A DNA stretch of 39,435 nt from Lysobacteraceae bacterium (GCA_023657465.1 JAGTJX010000003.1:1-39435); one strand, 5' to 3'. Positions 17,072 to 23,780 are shown, counted from the first letter of the stretch. Numbers and translations are program-made. The notes: generated by a model from the sequence alone, not told the origin.

Positions 17072-17080
17072 AAGTCAACC
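17061..17080. promoter_or_regulatory. inverted repeat spanning the antitoxin start codon
   Basis: GGTTGAC and GTCAACC form perfect 7-bp arms around a 6-bp centre that contains the ATG. As DNA it could be the RHH operator. As RNA it would fold the Shine-Dalgarno-proximal bases and start codon into a hairpin. Confidence 0.5.
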
Positions 17081-17621
17081 TCTGTTGTACTAATAATAAT
17101 ACAAAATAATTCACAATTTTAAGCTCGCCATTCTTGCTATTTTCTAGAGCAAGTTGGGTGCCAGTCGTTTTGAGGTATATTATTCTTGGGCTTTGAAACT
17201 TAGACTTTATGTTCGGAGTCTGGACTGAGCGAGCGGGAAACAAAGAAGTTGTTTCGTGAGAAGCTCCAAGAAGTGGCCGAGACTCGAGAGGTACTCGTCC
17301 TAAGAGCTCCGGGTTAATGCTGTACCGAAAACGTCCTCAGCTTGTCGTCTTGCTAGCGGTCACAAAAAATGGAGAAGTAATATATCTAGTAAGAGCAGAA
17401 TCCTTGCAATGGCTACAAGTTGCCTTGGCGCTCTTCACAAAAACAGTTACTATTTTTTGCGCAGGCGCTCTGCTTCAGTTTTTCTAGCTTCAGCCGATAC
17501 GTATAATAGGGTCTCCAAACTTTCATATTCATTTCAACTTCCTTTCCTTGTGAAAGGATTTAACTCCTTCTACACCACCCGACCCTCGTGCGTACCCGAA
17601 TTATTGTGGTAATCTTCCCCC
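17081..17621. other. 540-bp stretch without a convincing gene
   Basis: The first 40 bp are AT-rich and probably hold the antitoxin promoter. A 7-bp hairpin (GAAACAA/TTGTTTC, 17237-17255) and a short helical frame without a start codon (LSERETKKLFREKLQEVAET, ending at a TAA near 17316) look like debris of a lost gene. The rest shows no coding bias that I can support. Confidence 0.4.
17610..17615 (+). promoter_or_regulatory. -10-like TAATCT before the methyltransferase at 17622
   Basis: TAATCT ends 6 nt before ATG 17622; the spacer is C-rich with no Shine-Dalgarno, as expected for a leaderless start. Confidence 0.4.
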
Positions 17622-18449
17622 ATGAAGAAACAAACAGGTGTAGCGCTAGGTTACGTTCATGGTTTTACTAAGGTCGAGCAAGAGCGCTTGTACGAGCAGG
17701 CCAGGTTCTTAGAGTCCAAGATATTCGAGAAGATAGACTTCGTGAAGCAAACACACATTCTAGAGGTGGGTTGTGGAGTAGGTGCTCAGACGGAGATCTT
17801 GCTCAGGCGCTTCCCTCACATCAAGATCACTGGTGTAGACGCATCTCCCAAACAAATCGAAACCGCAAAGAAGCATCTGAAGAAAGACATTCAAAACAAG
17901 CGCGTTCAACTCCTCACAGGGGATGCGTTTAAGCTCCCATTTAAGAAGAACGAGTTCGACGGCGCTTTTGTCTGTTGGTTACTAGAGCATGTGCAGAGAC
18001 CGATTGAGATCTTGAAGGAGGCCAAGCGCACATTGAAAACAGGCGGCGTGATCTACTGCAATGAAGTGCTCAACTCGACTTTCTTTGTGCATCCTTATAG
18101 CCCTGCAACCATGAACTATTGGTTTGCATTCAACGATCAGCAGTGGAACTTGAAGGGCGATCCGTTCGTGGGTGCGAAGCTCGCTAACTATCTAATTGCA
18201 GCCAAGTTTCTGAGCGTCACCACAGAAGTGAAGACGTTTCATTACGACAACAGGAGCACTAAGCAGCGAGCTGAGTTCATCGACTATTGGACTAACTTAT
18301 TGCTCAGCGGAGCTCCAGGACTCCTCAAAGCTAAAAAGATAGATCAGAAAACCGTGAAAGAAATGAAAGCAGAATTGAAACGATTAAAGAACGACAAAGA
18401 CTCAGTGATTTTTTATTCGTTTGTTCAGGCCAGGGCTGAGTCGCTGTAG
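17622..18449 (+). CDS. class I SAM-dependent methyltransferase
   Basis: This 275-residue enzyme has motif I ILEVGCGVGAQTEILLRRFP near residue 47 and strand 2 ITGVDASPKQIETAKKHL. It also has motif II QLLTGDAFKLPFKKNEFDGA and post-III TLKTGGVIYCNEV. LLEHVQRP is the usual LEH active-site loop of the Methyltransf_11/25 group. The C-terminal third (residues 160-275) forms a cap typical of small-molecule methyltransferases. The acceptor is unknown. It is monocistronic and lies between two broken toxin-antitoxin loci, so its retention suggests use. It shares little beyond fold with the methyltransferase at 15494. Confidence 0.9.
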   Translation: MKKQTGVALGYVHGFTKVEQERLYEQARFLESKIFEKIDFVKQTHILEVGCGVGAQTEILLRRFPHIKITGVDASPKQIETAKKHLKKDIQNKRVQLLTGDAFKLPFKKNEFDGAFVCWLLEHVQRPIEILKEAKRTLKTGGVIYCNEVLNSTFFVHPYSPATMNYWFAFNDQQWNLKGDPFVGAKLANYLIAAKFLSVTTEVKTFHYDNRSTKQRAEFIDYWTNLLLSGAPGLLKAKKIDQKTVKEMKAELKRLKNDKDSVIFYSFVQARAESL

Positions 18450-18465
18450 TGGGGAAGAGTGAGGC

Positions 18466-18755
18466 TCACGCTGCTTTGATAGTTAATGTGAGATCGAGCG
18501 CAAGTAATGTTTTTAATAAAAAATCCATCCTCACTTCAGTAATGTGTCCTGATTCCATTCTTTCGATTGCAGGCTGTTTTGTTTTAAGCATTGCTGCAAG
18601 CTGAGCTTGAGATAGACTTTTGCTTAGGCGTGTGGTTTTGATTTTTTCTACTAGTTTTTTTTCTGCTCGTGAAGATTCATTTTAATGTCAGTTAGACCAA
18701 ATGCTTTTCCAAAATTACGCACTGATTTGTAGGTAGTAACATTCTTGTTTTTCAT
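18466..18755 (-). pseudogene. HigA-type XRE antitoxin gene with a one-base frameshift in an A8 run
   Basis: The ATG at 18755 opens MKNKNVTTYKSVRNFGKAFG and continues to HEQKKN, stopping at TAG. From the A8 run onward the -1 frame continues as KKLVEKIKTTRLSKSLSQAQ and then LKTKQPAIERMESG, a complete HTH of the HigA/XRE type, to a TGA at 18466. Adding one A gives 97 codons, a normal length. The zero frame at the break reads A-AAA-AAC-TAG, which is a canonical -1 slippery heptamer beside a stop. Recoding is therefore possible, though simple decay is more likely. The higB remnant lies 2 bp upstream, in the usual toxin-first order. Confidence 0.7.
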
Positions 18756-18757
18756 TT

Positions 18758-18880
18758 TTATAGTTCCTTCTGTCTTAATTTGAGTAGATCAAAAGTTTTT
18801 TTATCCAAGCCCTACTTTTTCTTTTGAGAAGCGTGCAATACATAAATTGCATCTCTCACTTTTGGAGTTAACCCGATTTG
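18758..18880 (-). pseudogene. C-terminal remnant of a HigB/Gp49-type (RelE-like) toxin
   Basis: The remnant reads QIGLTPKVRDAIYVLHASQK, then a TAG at 18814-18812, then GLDKKTFDLLKLRQKEL. The V-R-D-A-I-Y-V-L-H-x-x-Q-K-K segment is the C-terminal signature of phage-derived Gp49-like HigB mRNA interferases. The N-terminal half is gone: homology ends where the IS3-type end begins (about 18880). The gene is thus truncated by an insertion and carries a nonsense codon. It is followed after 2 bp by the frameshifted higA. Confidence 0.7.
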
Positions 18881-18999
18881 GTGGACACAAAATAGGTTAG
18901 AATAAACCGAAACCACTGAAAGGGTAACGAATGAGACAGGTAGCGAGGAAGTATACAGATGAGTTTAAGAAACAAGCAGTAGATCTAGCCCAAGAGTCC
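18879..18999 (+). mobile_element. left end and OrfA start of an IS3-family element (remnant)
   Basis: The sequence GGTGGACACAAAATAGG near 18880 begins an IS3-like end. An AAAGGG site is followed by ATG 18931 encoding MRQVARKYTDEFKKQAVDLA, the standard opening of IS3-family OrfA (HTH_Tnp_1). After 23 codons the sequence switches abruptly to the 3' part of the ISL3 transposase at 19000. No OrfB, right end or target duplication remains. Confidence 0.75.
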
Positions 19000-19293
19000 G
19001 ATTCTATAGAACTCGTGGAATCAAACCCGCAGAAATTTACTTCCAAAAACTCATCGACCAACTCGCTCTCACAGAAAATCCTCACTTAAAAACATTCAGA
19101 CGCACTCTCATCCGATGGAGAAATGAAATCTTGAACTTTTTTAAATACCGTCTTACAAACGCCAGAGTCGAAGGCTTTAACAACGTAGCAAAGGTAATAA
19201 AAAGAAGAGCTTACGGGTTTAGATCCTTCGAAAATTATAAACTTCGTTTGCTAAATGCTTGTTCTTAAAGAGTTGATGTGGGGCTTCCCACTA
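19000..19293 (+). mobile_element. truncated ISL3-family element (3' end only)
   Basis: From 19000 the sequence appears identical to 28696-28989 at a constant offset of 9,696 bp. It covers the last 89 codons of the ISL3 transposase (to TAA 19266-19268), including the catalytic Glu segment NARVEGFNN, and the right terminal repeat GCTTCCCACTA. The 5' two thirds are missing, so the copy cannot move by itself. The identity continues past the terminal repeat into the flank, so this is not an independent transposition. Confidence 0.9.
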
Positions 19294-19302
19294 TTGTGTG
19301 AG

Positions 19303-19373
19303 TAGAATCGTAGAATCGTAGAATCGTAGAATCGTAGAATCGTAGAATCGTAGAATCGTAGAATCGTAGAATC
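19303..19373. repeat. 8-bp minisatellite, unit TAGAATCG, about 8.9 copies
   Basis: Eight perfect copies of TAGAATCG run from 19303 to 19366, followed by a partial ninth. The matching flank of the complete ISL3 copy (28999-29013) has only 1.9 copies. The tract lies between the ISL3 end and a short TTTGGTGCCT repeat. It has no spacers and is not a CRISPR array. Confidence 0.95.
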
Positions 19374-19377
19374 TGAG

Positions 19378-19387
19378 TTTGGTGCCT
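19378..19387. repeat. short direct repeat TTTGGTGCCT, possible left attachment site
   Basis: The 10-mer recurs at 29018-29027, where it includes the CCA end of tRNA-Leu. It lies 73 bp from the stop codon of the integrase, so it is a candidate attL of the 19.4-29.0 kb island. The core is short for an integrase att site, so confidence is limited. Confidence 0.35.
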
Positions 19388-19459
19388 TGCTCTTTTTCTA
19401 CATAAAGCATTGAAACCATTGGATTCGGAAAACCCGACTATAGCTCTTGGTAGCAAAAA

Positions 19460-20464
19460 TCATGTTTTTAGTTTGAACACTTGGGCATCAGTCACTTGTG
19501 GCAACTGGTAACCTAAGCTTTCAGTCGCTCCTTGCACTTCAACTCCTGCTTTTCTCAAATAGACGTTCGTCGTCTTGATCTGGGAATGTCCAACCATGGA
19601 CATCACTCGGGCCAAGGAAACGCCTCTTGAGAGAAGATTGGTGATGAAGGTCGCTCGGAGATCATGAAACTTGATGGACGTGATTCCAATTAATGTGCAG
19701 AAGTTTCGTAGCACCTGCGCTTGCTCGCCGTTTTGCCATTCACGGTGTTGCGGCAATACAAACTCTGTCTTTCCTCCACTCGCCAGCTTCTGTTCTCTTA
19801 GGAACATCAGCAGGTCGTTAGAGATCGGTACGATGCGATTCTTCTGCGACTTCGTTGGTCCAAATCCACCTTTATTAGTCCACTGCTTATTGACCGAAAT
19901 CGTTTTCGCATCAAAATCGCAGTCGATCCATTTGAGAGCAAAGAGTTCACCTGACCTCATCCCGGTCATGAGCGCCAATGCCCAGATGGGATAGAACCGG
20001 TGATTACAGATCTTTGCTTCTCTGAGCAGAATCAGCGCTTCCGCATTGGTCAGAACTTTCTGCTCTGATTCTGGAACTTTGACTTGGATTCCCTGGGTAG
20101 GGTTTCTGAGCAAAATTCCTTCCTCTACGGCCATCTGAAATATCCGCCTGACCATATTGAGAATCCATCGCCGGGTGTTCGGATGAAGATCCGGGTCTAG
20201 TTTCTCAAATAGAGTCGAGTGGACTTCCATTCGGGTGATTTCAGGCAACTCCATATCTCTCCAGTGTGGGAGAATAGATTTGCCCAATTGCTTGGTGTAG
20301 CTGTGAACGGTCGAAGGTTGATGCGTGATTTTCATCCGCTTCATACATTCTTCTAGCCACTCACCAAAACGGAAGGGGACTGGTTCTTCTCTGAGTTTGG
20401 CAAGCTCTCGCTTGAACTCAAACTCTTGGTGTTCTGCCTTTCTCAATGTTTCGATTCTTCGCAT
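19460..20464 (-). CDS. tyrosine recombinase / phage-type integrase (open frame; N-terminus frameshifted)
   Basis: The 334-residue open frame contains a SAM-like core-binding domain (residues about 30-120) and the catalytic domain with all key residues. These are Arg in LMTGMRSGELFALKW, Lys in the beta-hairpin GPTKSQKNR, His-x-x-Arg in IKFHDLRATF, His in MVGHSQIKTT, and the nucleophile Tyr in NVYLRKAG. It would integrate or excise the surrounding island. The ATG at 20464 is not the native start: the first 31 codons lie upstream in another frame (see 20465-20556). Without them the arm-type DNA-binding domain is incomplete. It follows the excisionase-like gene in one operon. Confidence 0.93.
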   Translation of the reverse strand: MRRIETLRKAEHQEFEFKRELAKLREEPVPFRFGEWLEECMKRMKITHQPSTVHSYTKQLGKSILPHWRDMELPEITRMEVHSTLFEKLDPDLHPNTRRWILNMVRRIFQMAVEEGILLRNPTQGIQVKVPESEQKVLTNAEALILLREAKICNHRFYPIWALALMTGMRSGELFALKWIDCDFDAKTISVNKQWTNKGGFGPTKSQKNRIVPISNDLLMFLREQKLASGGKTEFVLPQHREWQNGEQAQVLRNFCTLIGITSIKFHDLRATFITNLLSRGVSLARVMSMVGHSQIKTTNVYLRKAGVEVQGATESLGYQLPQVTDAQVFKLKT

Positions 20465-20556
20465 CCGGCGTTGAACACGCCTTCTGCTAGAGTCTCTGCC
20501 ATTGATATAGACTTCGTAATACTCTTACCTTGGTCTGTATACTGCTTAATTGACAT
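20465..20556 (-). pseudogene. frameshifted N-terminal codons of the integrase
   Basis: A perfect AAAGGAG lies upstream of ATG 20556, which opens MSIKQYTDQGK. A single missing base at about 20524 then breaks the frame. In the shifted frame EYYEVYINGRDSSRRRVQRR runs directly into the integrase ORF at 20464. Restoring one base gives a normal integrase of 365 residues. The gene is either recently inactivated or one base was lost from an A run in sequencing. Confidence 0.75.
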
Positions 20557-20568
20557 GGGTTTGCTCCT

Positions 20569-20850
20569 TTATGCGTTTTCCATAAAGTCATCGATCAAGG
20601 TCACGCAGTCTCTTAGCTTGAATCTCGTCTGTCGACCCAAACGGTAAACTGGAATCTTGGCTTCATAGCTCATGATTCGCAGTGCTCGTGGGGTCAACGC
20701 TAGAAATTTCGCTGCACTTTTTAAAGTCAGCAGCTGATCCATGACTGGATCAGCAAATTCATAAGTCGGGTTTCGAATGTCAAAGAACGTTGGGTCGTCG
20801 CTTGGTTCTAGGTGAGCCAAACCTGATTCAACCCATGGATCGTATTTCAT
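20569..20850 (-). CDS. excisionase-like / MerR-type helix-turn-helix protein
   Basis: The start at 20850 is chosen because AGGAG lies 9 nt upstream; ATGs at 20856 and 20874 are alternatives. The 93-residue product has an acidic N-terminal half and a C-terminal winged helix (LLTLKSAAKFLALTPRALRI, then KIPVYRLGRQTRFKLRDC). This is the Xis/DNA-binding HTH_17 pattern in which an arginine-rich wing follows the recognition helix. Such proteins direct excision or regulate the integrase. The stop lies 12 bp before the integrase start, so the two form an operon. Confidence 0.8.
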   Translation of the reverse strand: MKYDPWVESGLAHLEPSDDPTFFDIRNPTYEFADPVMDQLLTLKSAAKFLALTPRALRIMSYEAKIPVYRLGRQTRFKLRDCVTLIDDFMENA

Positions 20851-21042
20851 TATCATTTCTCCTGATTTGTTCAAACTTCCGTTTATTCGAAAGTCCGTTT
20901 TGCGGATTACAAAGCAAGCCAGGTGCCAAGAGGAACAGGTTAGATTCCCGGTGAGATCGTTAGGTTGAAATCATTTAGTTTTATGGCAAAAATAGTTCGA
21001 ATCTTAGCCAAAAGTGGTTTTTGGATTTTGGAGTAAACACTG

Positions 21043-21208
21043 AAAAGTCCAGGAAAACTGGAAAAAGTCCTGGAATCCAGGACTTTTGTCGCAGATTAGG
21101 AGAATAAGTCGTAGAAAAGGAGACTTTTCACAGTTTAAAAGTCCAGGAATCCTGGAATCGCAGGCTTAAGAAATCCCAGAATCCAGGATTTTTTCCTAAA
21201 ATCTGGGA
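21043..21208. repeat. cluster of TCCAGGA/TCCTGGA palindromes upstream of the int-xis operon
   Basis: Within 165 bp there are six CCWGG cores. One palindrome has 12-bp perfect arms (AAAAGTCCTGGA and TCCAGGACTTTT, 21063-21087, 1-bp centre). A second has 7-bp arms (TCCAGGA/TCCTGGA, 21142-21156, 1-bp centre). A third pair is TCCCAGA/TCTGGGA (21174-21180, 21202-21208), and a lone AAAAGTCCAGGA lies at 21043-21054. Inverted, AT-flanked copies of one motif fit binding sites for an element-encoded protein: a regulator, Xis/Int arm sites or an origin. The stretch 20875-21247 holds no gene. Confidence 0.65.
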
Positions 21209-21235
21209 CGGGTTGCTAGCGACGCCGATTCCAGT

Positions 21236-21241
21236 TACTTT
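21236..21241 (+). promoter_or_regulatory. -10-like TACTTT before the VOC gene
   Basis: TACTTT ends 6 nt before ATG 21248 with no Shine-Dalgarno; a leaderless-type start. Confidence 0.3.
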
Positions 21242-21247
21242 ATTTCG

Positions 21248-21637
21248 ATGATTACCGGGATCGCCCTTACAGCCTTATTAGTCAGAGACTATGACGACGC
21301 TATCGCTTTTTACTGCGGCAAACTGGGTTTTGTTGTGGTCGAGGATACAAAACTAGAGAAGAAGCGCTGGGTTCGAATCAGAGCTCCAGGTAATCAGGGT
21401 TCCGAAATTTTACTTTCGAAAGCGGAAGATGAAAAACAAACTTCGGTGATTGGAAATCAAGCCGGAGGTCGAGTGCTTTTTTTCATGCACACCGATGATT
21501 TTGAATCGGACTACGAAAAATTTAAATCACTCGGCGTCAAATTCTTAGAAGGTCCACGAAAAGAATCCTACGGCACGATTGCGGTTTTCAGTGACCTCTA
21601 CGGAAATCGCATTGACCTGATTCAGCCTCTACCTTAA
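21248..21637 (+). CDS. VOC-family (glyoxalase/bleomycin-resistance-like) protein
   Basis: This 129-residue protein has the two beta-alpha-beta-beta-beta modules of the vicinal oxygen chelate fold. The first is ALTALLVRDYDDAIAFYCGK followed by LGFVV, and the second begins VLFFMHTDDFESDYEKFKSL. The closing strand YGTIAVFSDLYGNRIDLIQP is typical of the family. Metal ligands are not obvious, so it may act as an antibiotic- or metabolite-binding protein, not a glyoxalase. It is intact, lies just inside the repeat cluster, and ends in the left arm of the nested inverted repeat. Confidence 0.88.
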   Translation: MITGIALTALLVRDYDDAIAFYCGKLGFVVVEDTKLEKKRWVRIRAPGNQGSEILLSKAEDEKQTSVIGNQAGGRVLFFMHTDDFESDYEKFKSLGVKFLEGPRKESYGTIAVFSDLYGNRIDLIQPLP

Positions 21638-21808
21638 CTCGCGCGCAAACCCTTGGTTTTACCCCTCGGGATCAATCTCACAAACTCCTAAAAGCATTCT
21701 GCTTTTGCTCCAGACCCCCCACACGCACCCTTCGGGATGGTATGGGGGGTCTGGAGCCGGAGTAGTGAGATTGATGAGTGGGAGTAAGTGGAGTAGCGCG
21801 CGTGTTAA
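21634..21808. repeat. 175-bp nested inverted repeat between convergent genes
   Basis: Three nested stems are centred near 21731. The outer arms are 13 bp with one mismatch (21634-21646 with 21796-21808, GCGCGC core). The middle arms are 11 bp perfect (ATCAATCTCAC 21671-21681 with 21765-21775). The inner arms are 15 bp perfect (GCTCCAGACCCCCCA 21707-21721 with 21743-21757). A side hairpin AAAAGCA/TGCTTTT lies at 21690-21706. The outer arms overlap the stop codons of both convergent genes. It may serve as a bidirectional terminator, a MITE-like insertion or a structured RNA. Confidence 0.85.
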
Positions 21809-22503
21809 GTAAGAGAGTGAATGAGTTGGATAACTTTTTTAGAGCGGGATGTGGTGGACTTAGATGGACGAAGGAAGCCTTCGACAGCTTCTCTGAGATG
21901 GGATTCGTCTTTGGTGAACTGAGAGAACTCTTTTTTGAAATAGGTTTTCAGTTTGCCTGTGACTTTCTTCAGTTGCTCTTCGGCGGTTGTGCATCCATCA
22001 AGGACTGAAATGATGTCTTCAAAGTCCTGACTCATCCGCCAATCGTTCTCGCCACGGCCTTTGAATGCTTCAAGCTTGGTGGCAACGAAGTATGGCAGAG
22101 TAAAAATAGAAATCTTAGTTCCATTGGGGAGCTCTTGGGTCATTTTGTTTTTGATGGCCTCGCTGTACCAGATATTCGTAAAGCCTAAGATCTTTTCATC
22201 CGTCGGCATGACGTCAACAAGGATGCCGAAATAATCCCAGCGGCAGATGATGGCTTGATCCTCCTCGTCCACGGGTCTTTTGAATCCCTGCTTGGCCAAT
22301 ATCTTTTCGATCTTGGCGTACTCGTTCATGCTGGCGACTTGGATCACACAATCAATGTCATCCGATGCCGTGACCGGAGGTGCGGCTTTGTCATCGATGT
22401 AGAGACTCGTGACAGCACCACCCACGAACACAACCTCATCTTTGAGTTTACCTAATCCCTTGGCGACCATTTCAAGCATGTGGATATTGTTCTTAGGACT
22501 CAT
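21805..22503 (-). CDS. AbiEii/AbiGii-like nucleotidyltransferase (probable toxin)
   Basis: This 232-residue protein has a nucleotidyltransferase fold: GG motif EVVFVGGAVTSLYI near residue 25, the D-x-D-type pair in TASDDIDCVIQV, a third acidic strand GILVDVMPTDE, and the signature YFVATKLEAFKGRGENDW. This pattern is that of the AbiEii/AbiGii toxin-related family, which transfers nucleotides to tRNA ends in characterised MenT/AbiE systems. The start codon overlaps the stop of the winged-helix gene by 4 bp (ATGA), so the two are coupled. A lysine-rich tail follows residue 195. It is very likely the toxin or effector of a two-gene module. Confidence 0.82.
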   Translation of the reverse strand: MSPKNNIHMLEMVAKGLGKLKDEVVFVGGAVTSLYIDDKAAPPVTASDDIDCVIQVASMNEYAKIEKILAKQGFKRPVDEEDQAIICRWDYFGILVDVMPTDEKILGFTNIWYSEAIKNKMTQELPNGTKISIFTLPYFVATKLEAFKGRGENDWRMSQDFEDIISVLDGCTTAEEQLKKVTGKLKTYFKKEFSQFTKDESHLREAVEGFLRPSKSTTSRSKKVIQLIHSLT

Positions 22504-23027
22504 GCAGCTTCGTTCAACTTCTTATGGATGCGATCAATGGCGAACTTCTGGACCCGAACAGAGCCGATCCGAATGGCGTCGATCAGGGCTAACCATTCAT
22601 GCAATTCAGGATCTTTTTTGGCAGCGAAAGGAACCGACGGGTAAAGTGGCTCGAGATGCTGACCGCGGTCTTTCCCTTCAGGGTCTGGCCAGACGACTTG
22701 GTTGTCCTCTGCGGATATGAGCTTCTTGGCTAGTAGGGAATAGGTTTGGGCAGTCGCCATACCTCGGCCGTTGCCACTCAGTTCAGCTGGGTAAATGTAC
22801 TTAAGTCCATGAATGAGGAACTCAGCTAGGGCATGTTTGAAAGGGTGTTTTTTAGCCTCGTCCAGAAGCCCAGATTTAACCAGGCGTGAGAGTGAGAAAT
22901 TGATCTCAGTCTGGCTAATTCCTAGGTCATTAGCCAGGTCGTGCTGGGTCCACTTCCTGTCCTGCCAGAGGAGGATCTTCAATAAAACCACTATATCTTG
23001 GGGCTTCATCCCTGTTGGATTACGCAT
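22500..23027 (-). CDS. winged-helix regulator, probable antitoxin of the nucleotidyltransferase
   Basis: Residues about 8-60 form a winged helix (PQDIVVLLKILLWQDRKWTQ, then DLGISQTEINFSLSRLVKSG) of MarR/GntR style. The C-terminal 110 residues are helical, without known domain, and probably contact the partner. The ORF is first in the operon, upstream of the nucleotidyltransferase with a 4-bp overlap. TATTCT lies 8 nt before the ATG. A 16-bp palindrome 54 bp upstream could be an autoregulatory operator. The architecture parallels AbiEi-AbiEii, though this protein is shorter and not an obvious AbiEi. Confidence 0.72.
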   Translation of the reverse strand: MRNPTGMKPQDIVVLLKILLWQDRKWTQHDLANDLGISQTEINFSLSRLVKSGLLDEAKKHPFKHALAEFLIHGLKYIYPAELSGNGRGMATAQTYSLLAKKLISAEDNQVVWPDPEGKDRGQHLEPLYPSVPFAAKKDPELHEWLALIDAIRIGSVRVQKFAIDRIHKKLNEAA

Positions 23028-23080
23028 ACTCTAATAGAATATCGGTATTTATTACAAATTGCAATAGGGAATAAATTTAG

Positions 23081-23096
23081 AAAAATAGCTATTTTT
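23081..23096. promoter_or_regulatory. 16-bp perfect palindrome upstream of the wHTH-nucleotidyltransferase operon
   Basis: AAAAATAGCTATTTTT lies 54 bp upstream of the regulator start at 23027. A perfect palindrome of this length in an AT-rich intergenic region is a plausible dimer-binding operator. The remainder of 23028-23310 shows no gene. Confidence 0.45.
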
Positions 23097-23310
23097 GAGC
23101 GAAAAACAATGAAATAGAAATAAGCAGTAAAGGGGTTAGTCTTTAGATAAGCAATGGTAGTTCAGATTCATGGACTTTATGGGTCTACTCACAATGTAGG
23201 TAAACGCCAACAGTGTGTGGGCAAAATCCTACATCGTCAGGAATCAAGAATACAAAGATGGAACCAATTGATCACTATTACGAATTGGTTTGAGGATGGG
23301 AGAAGTAAAA

Positions 23311-23688
23311 ATGAGTAACTTCAAATACGCCTTGTTAGGTCTTTTGTTGGTAAAGCCAATCGATAGTTTTGCAGTTGAGACTGCAGAGGAATGCAGCCGT
23401 GACGCTCCAGAGGTTTGTGTCGAAATGGCCATGCGAGAAGTGGAAGTAAAACCCGGTGAAAAAAGAGACTTACCTAAAATCATGAAATATTCAGAGCCTG
23501 CATGTGATGGCGGCAGCGCAATGGGTTGTGTGATTTTTTCAGCAGGCCTCGGTGAATCAGAGAAATATGATGAGGCTAAAAAAGCCGCTACTCTGGGCTG
23601 TATTTATGGAAGAACTGAAAAGTTTTGTAATTGGCTGAAAGAAGTAGATGACCTAACAAGAAGAGACCTTGAGAAACAGGCGCGCTAA
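23311..23688 (+). CDS. small exported protein with a Sel1-like pattern
   Basis: The start at 23311 is set by GGGAGA about 7 nt upstream; a TTG at 23290 would add seven residues ahead of the leader. The signal peptide is MSNFKYALLGLLLVKPIDSF. The mature part has cysteines at regular spacing (EECSRDAPEVC, EPACDGGSAMGC, LGCIYG, EKFCNW) and the motif CDGGSAMGCVIFSAGLGESE. The latter resembles the A-C-x-x-G-x-x-x-G-C pattern of cysteine-rich Sel1 (Hcp-type) repeats. Probably a periplasmic repeat protein fragment of about two units; function unknown. Confidence 0.7.
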   Translation: MSNFKYALLGLLLVKPIDSFAVETAEECSRDAPEVCVEMAMREVEVKPGEKRDLPKIMKYSEPACDGGSAMGCVIFSAGLGESEKYDEAKKAATLGCIYGRTEKFCNWLKEVDDLTRRDLEKQAR

Positions 23689-23780
23689 AAAAATAAGTGG
23701 ATTTACTACTTATTAGGCGACTTACCGCGTTGATTTAGAGTCTGTCTAAAGGATTCTTAACCTGTCCAATTTTTCCAGGT

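Noticed and set aside
17040-17243. 67-residue minus-strand ORF overlapping the antitoxin upstream region
   Set aside because: It overlaps the antitoxin gene and its operator, has no ribosome-binding site and shows no protein-like pattern.
19303-19373. Possible CRISPR array
   Set aside because: The repeat unit is 8 bp with no spacers; it is a simple minisatellite.
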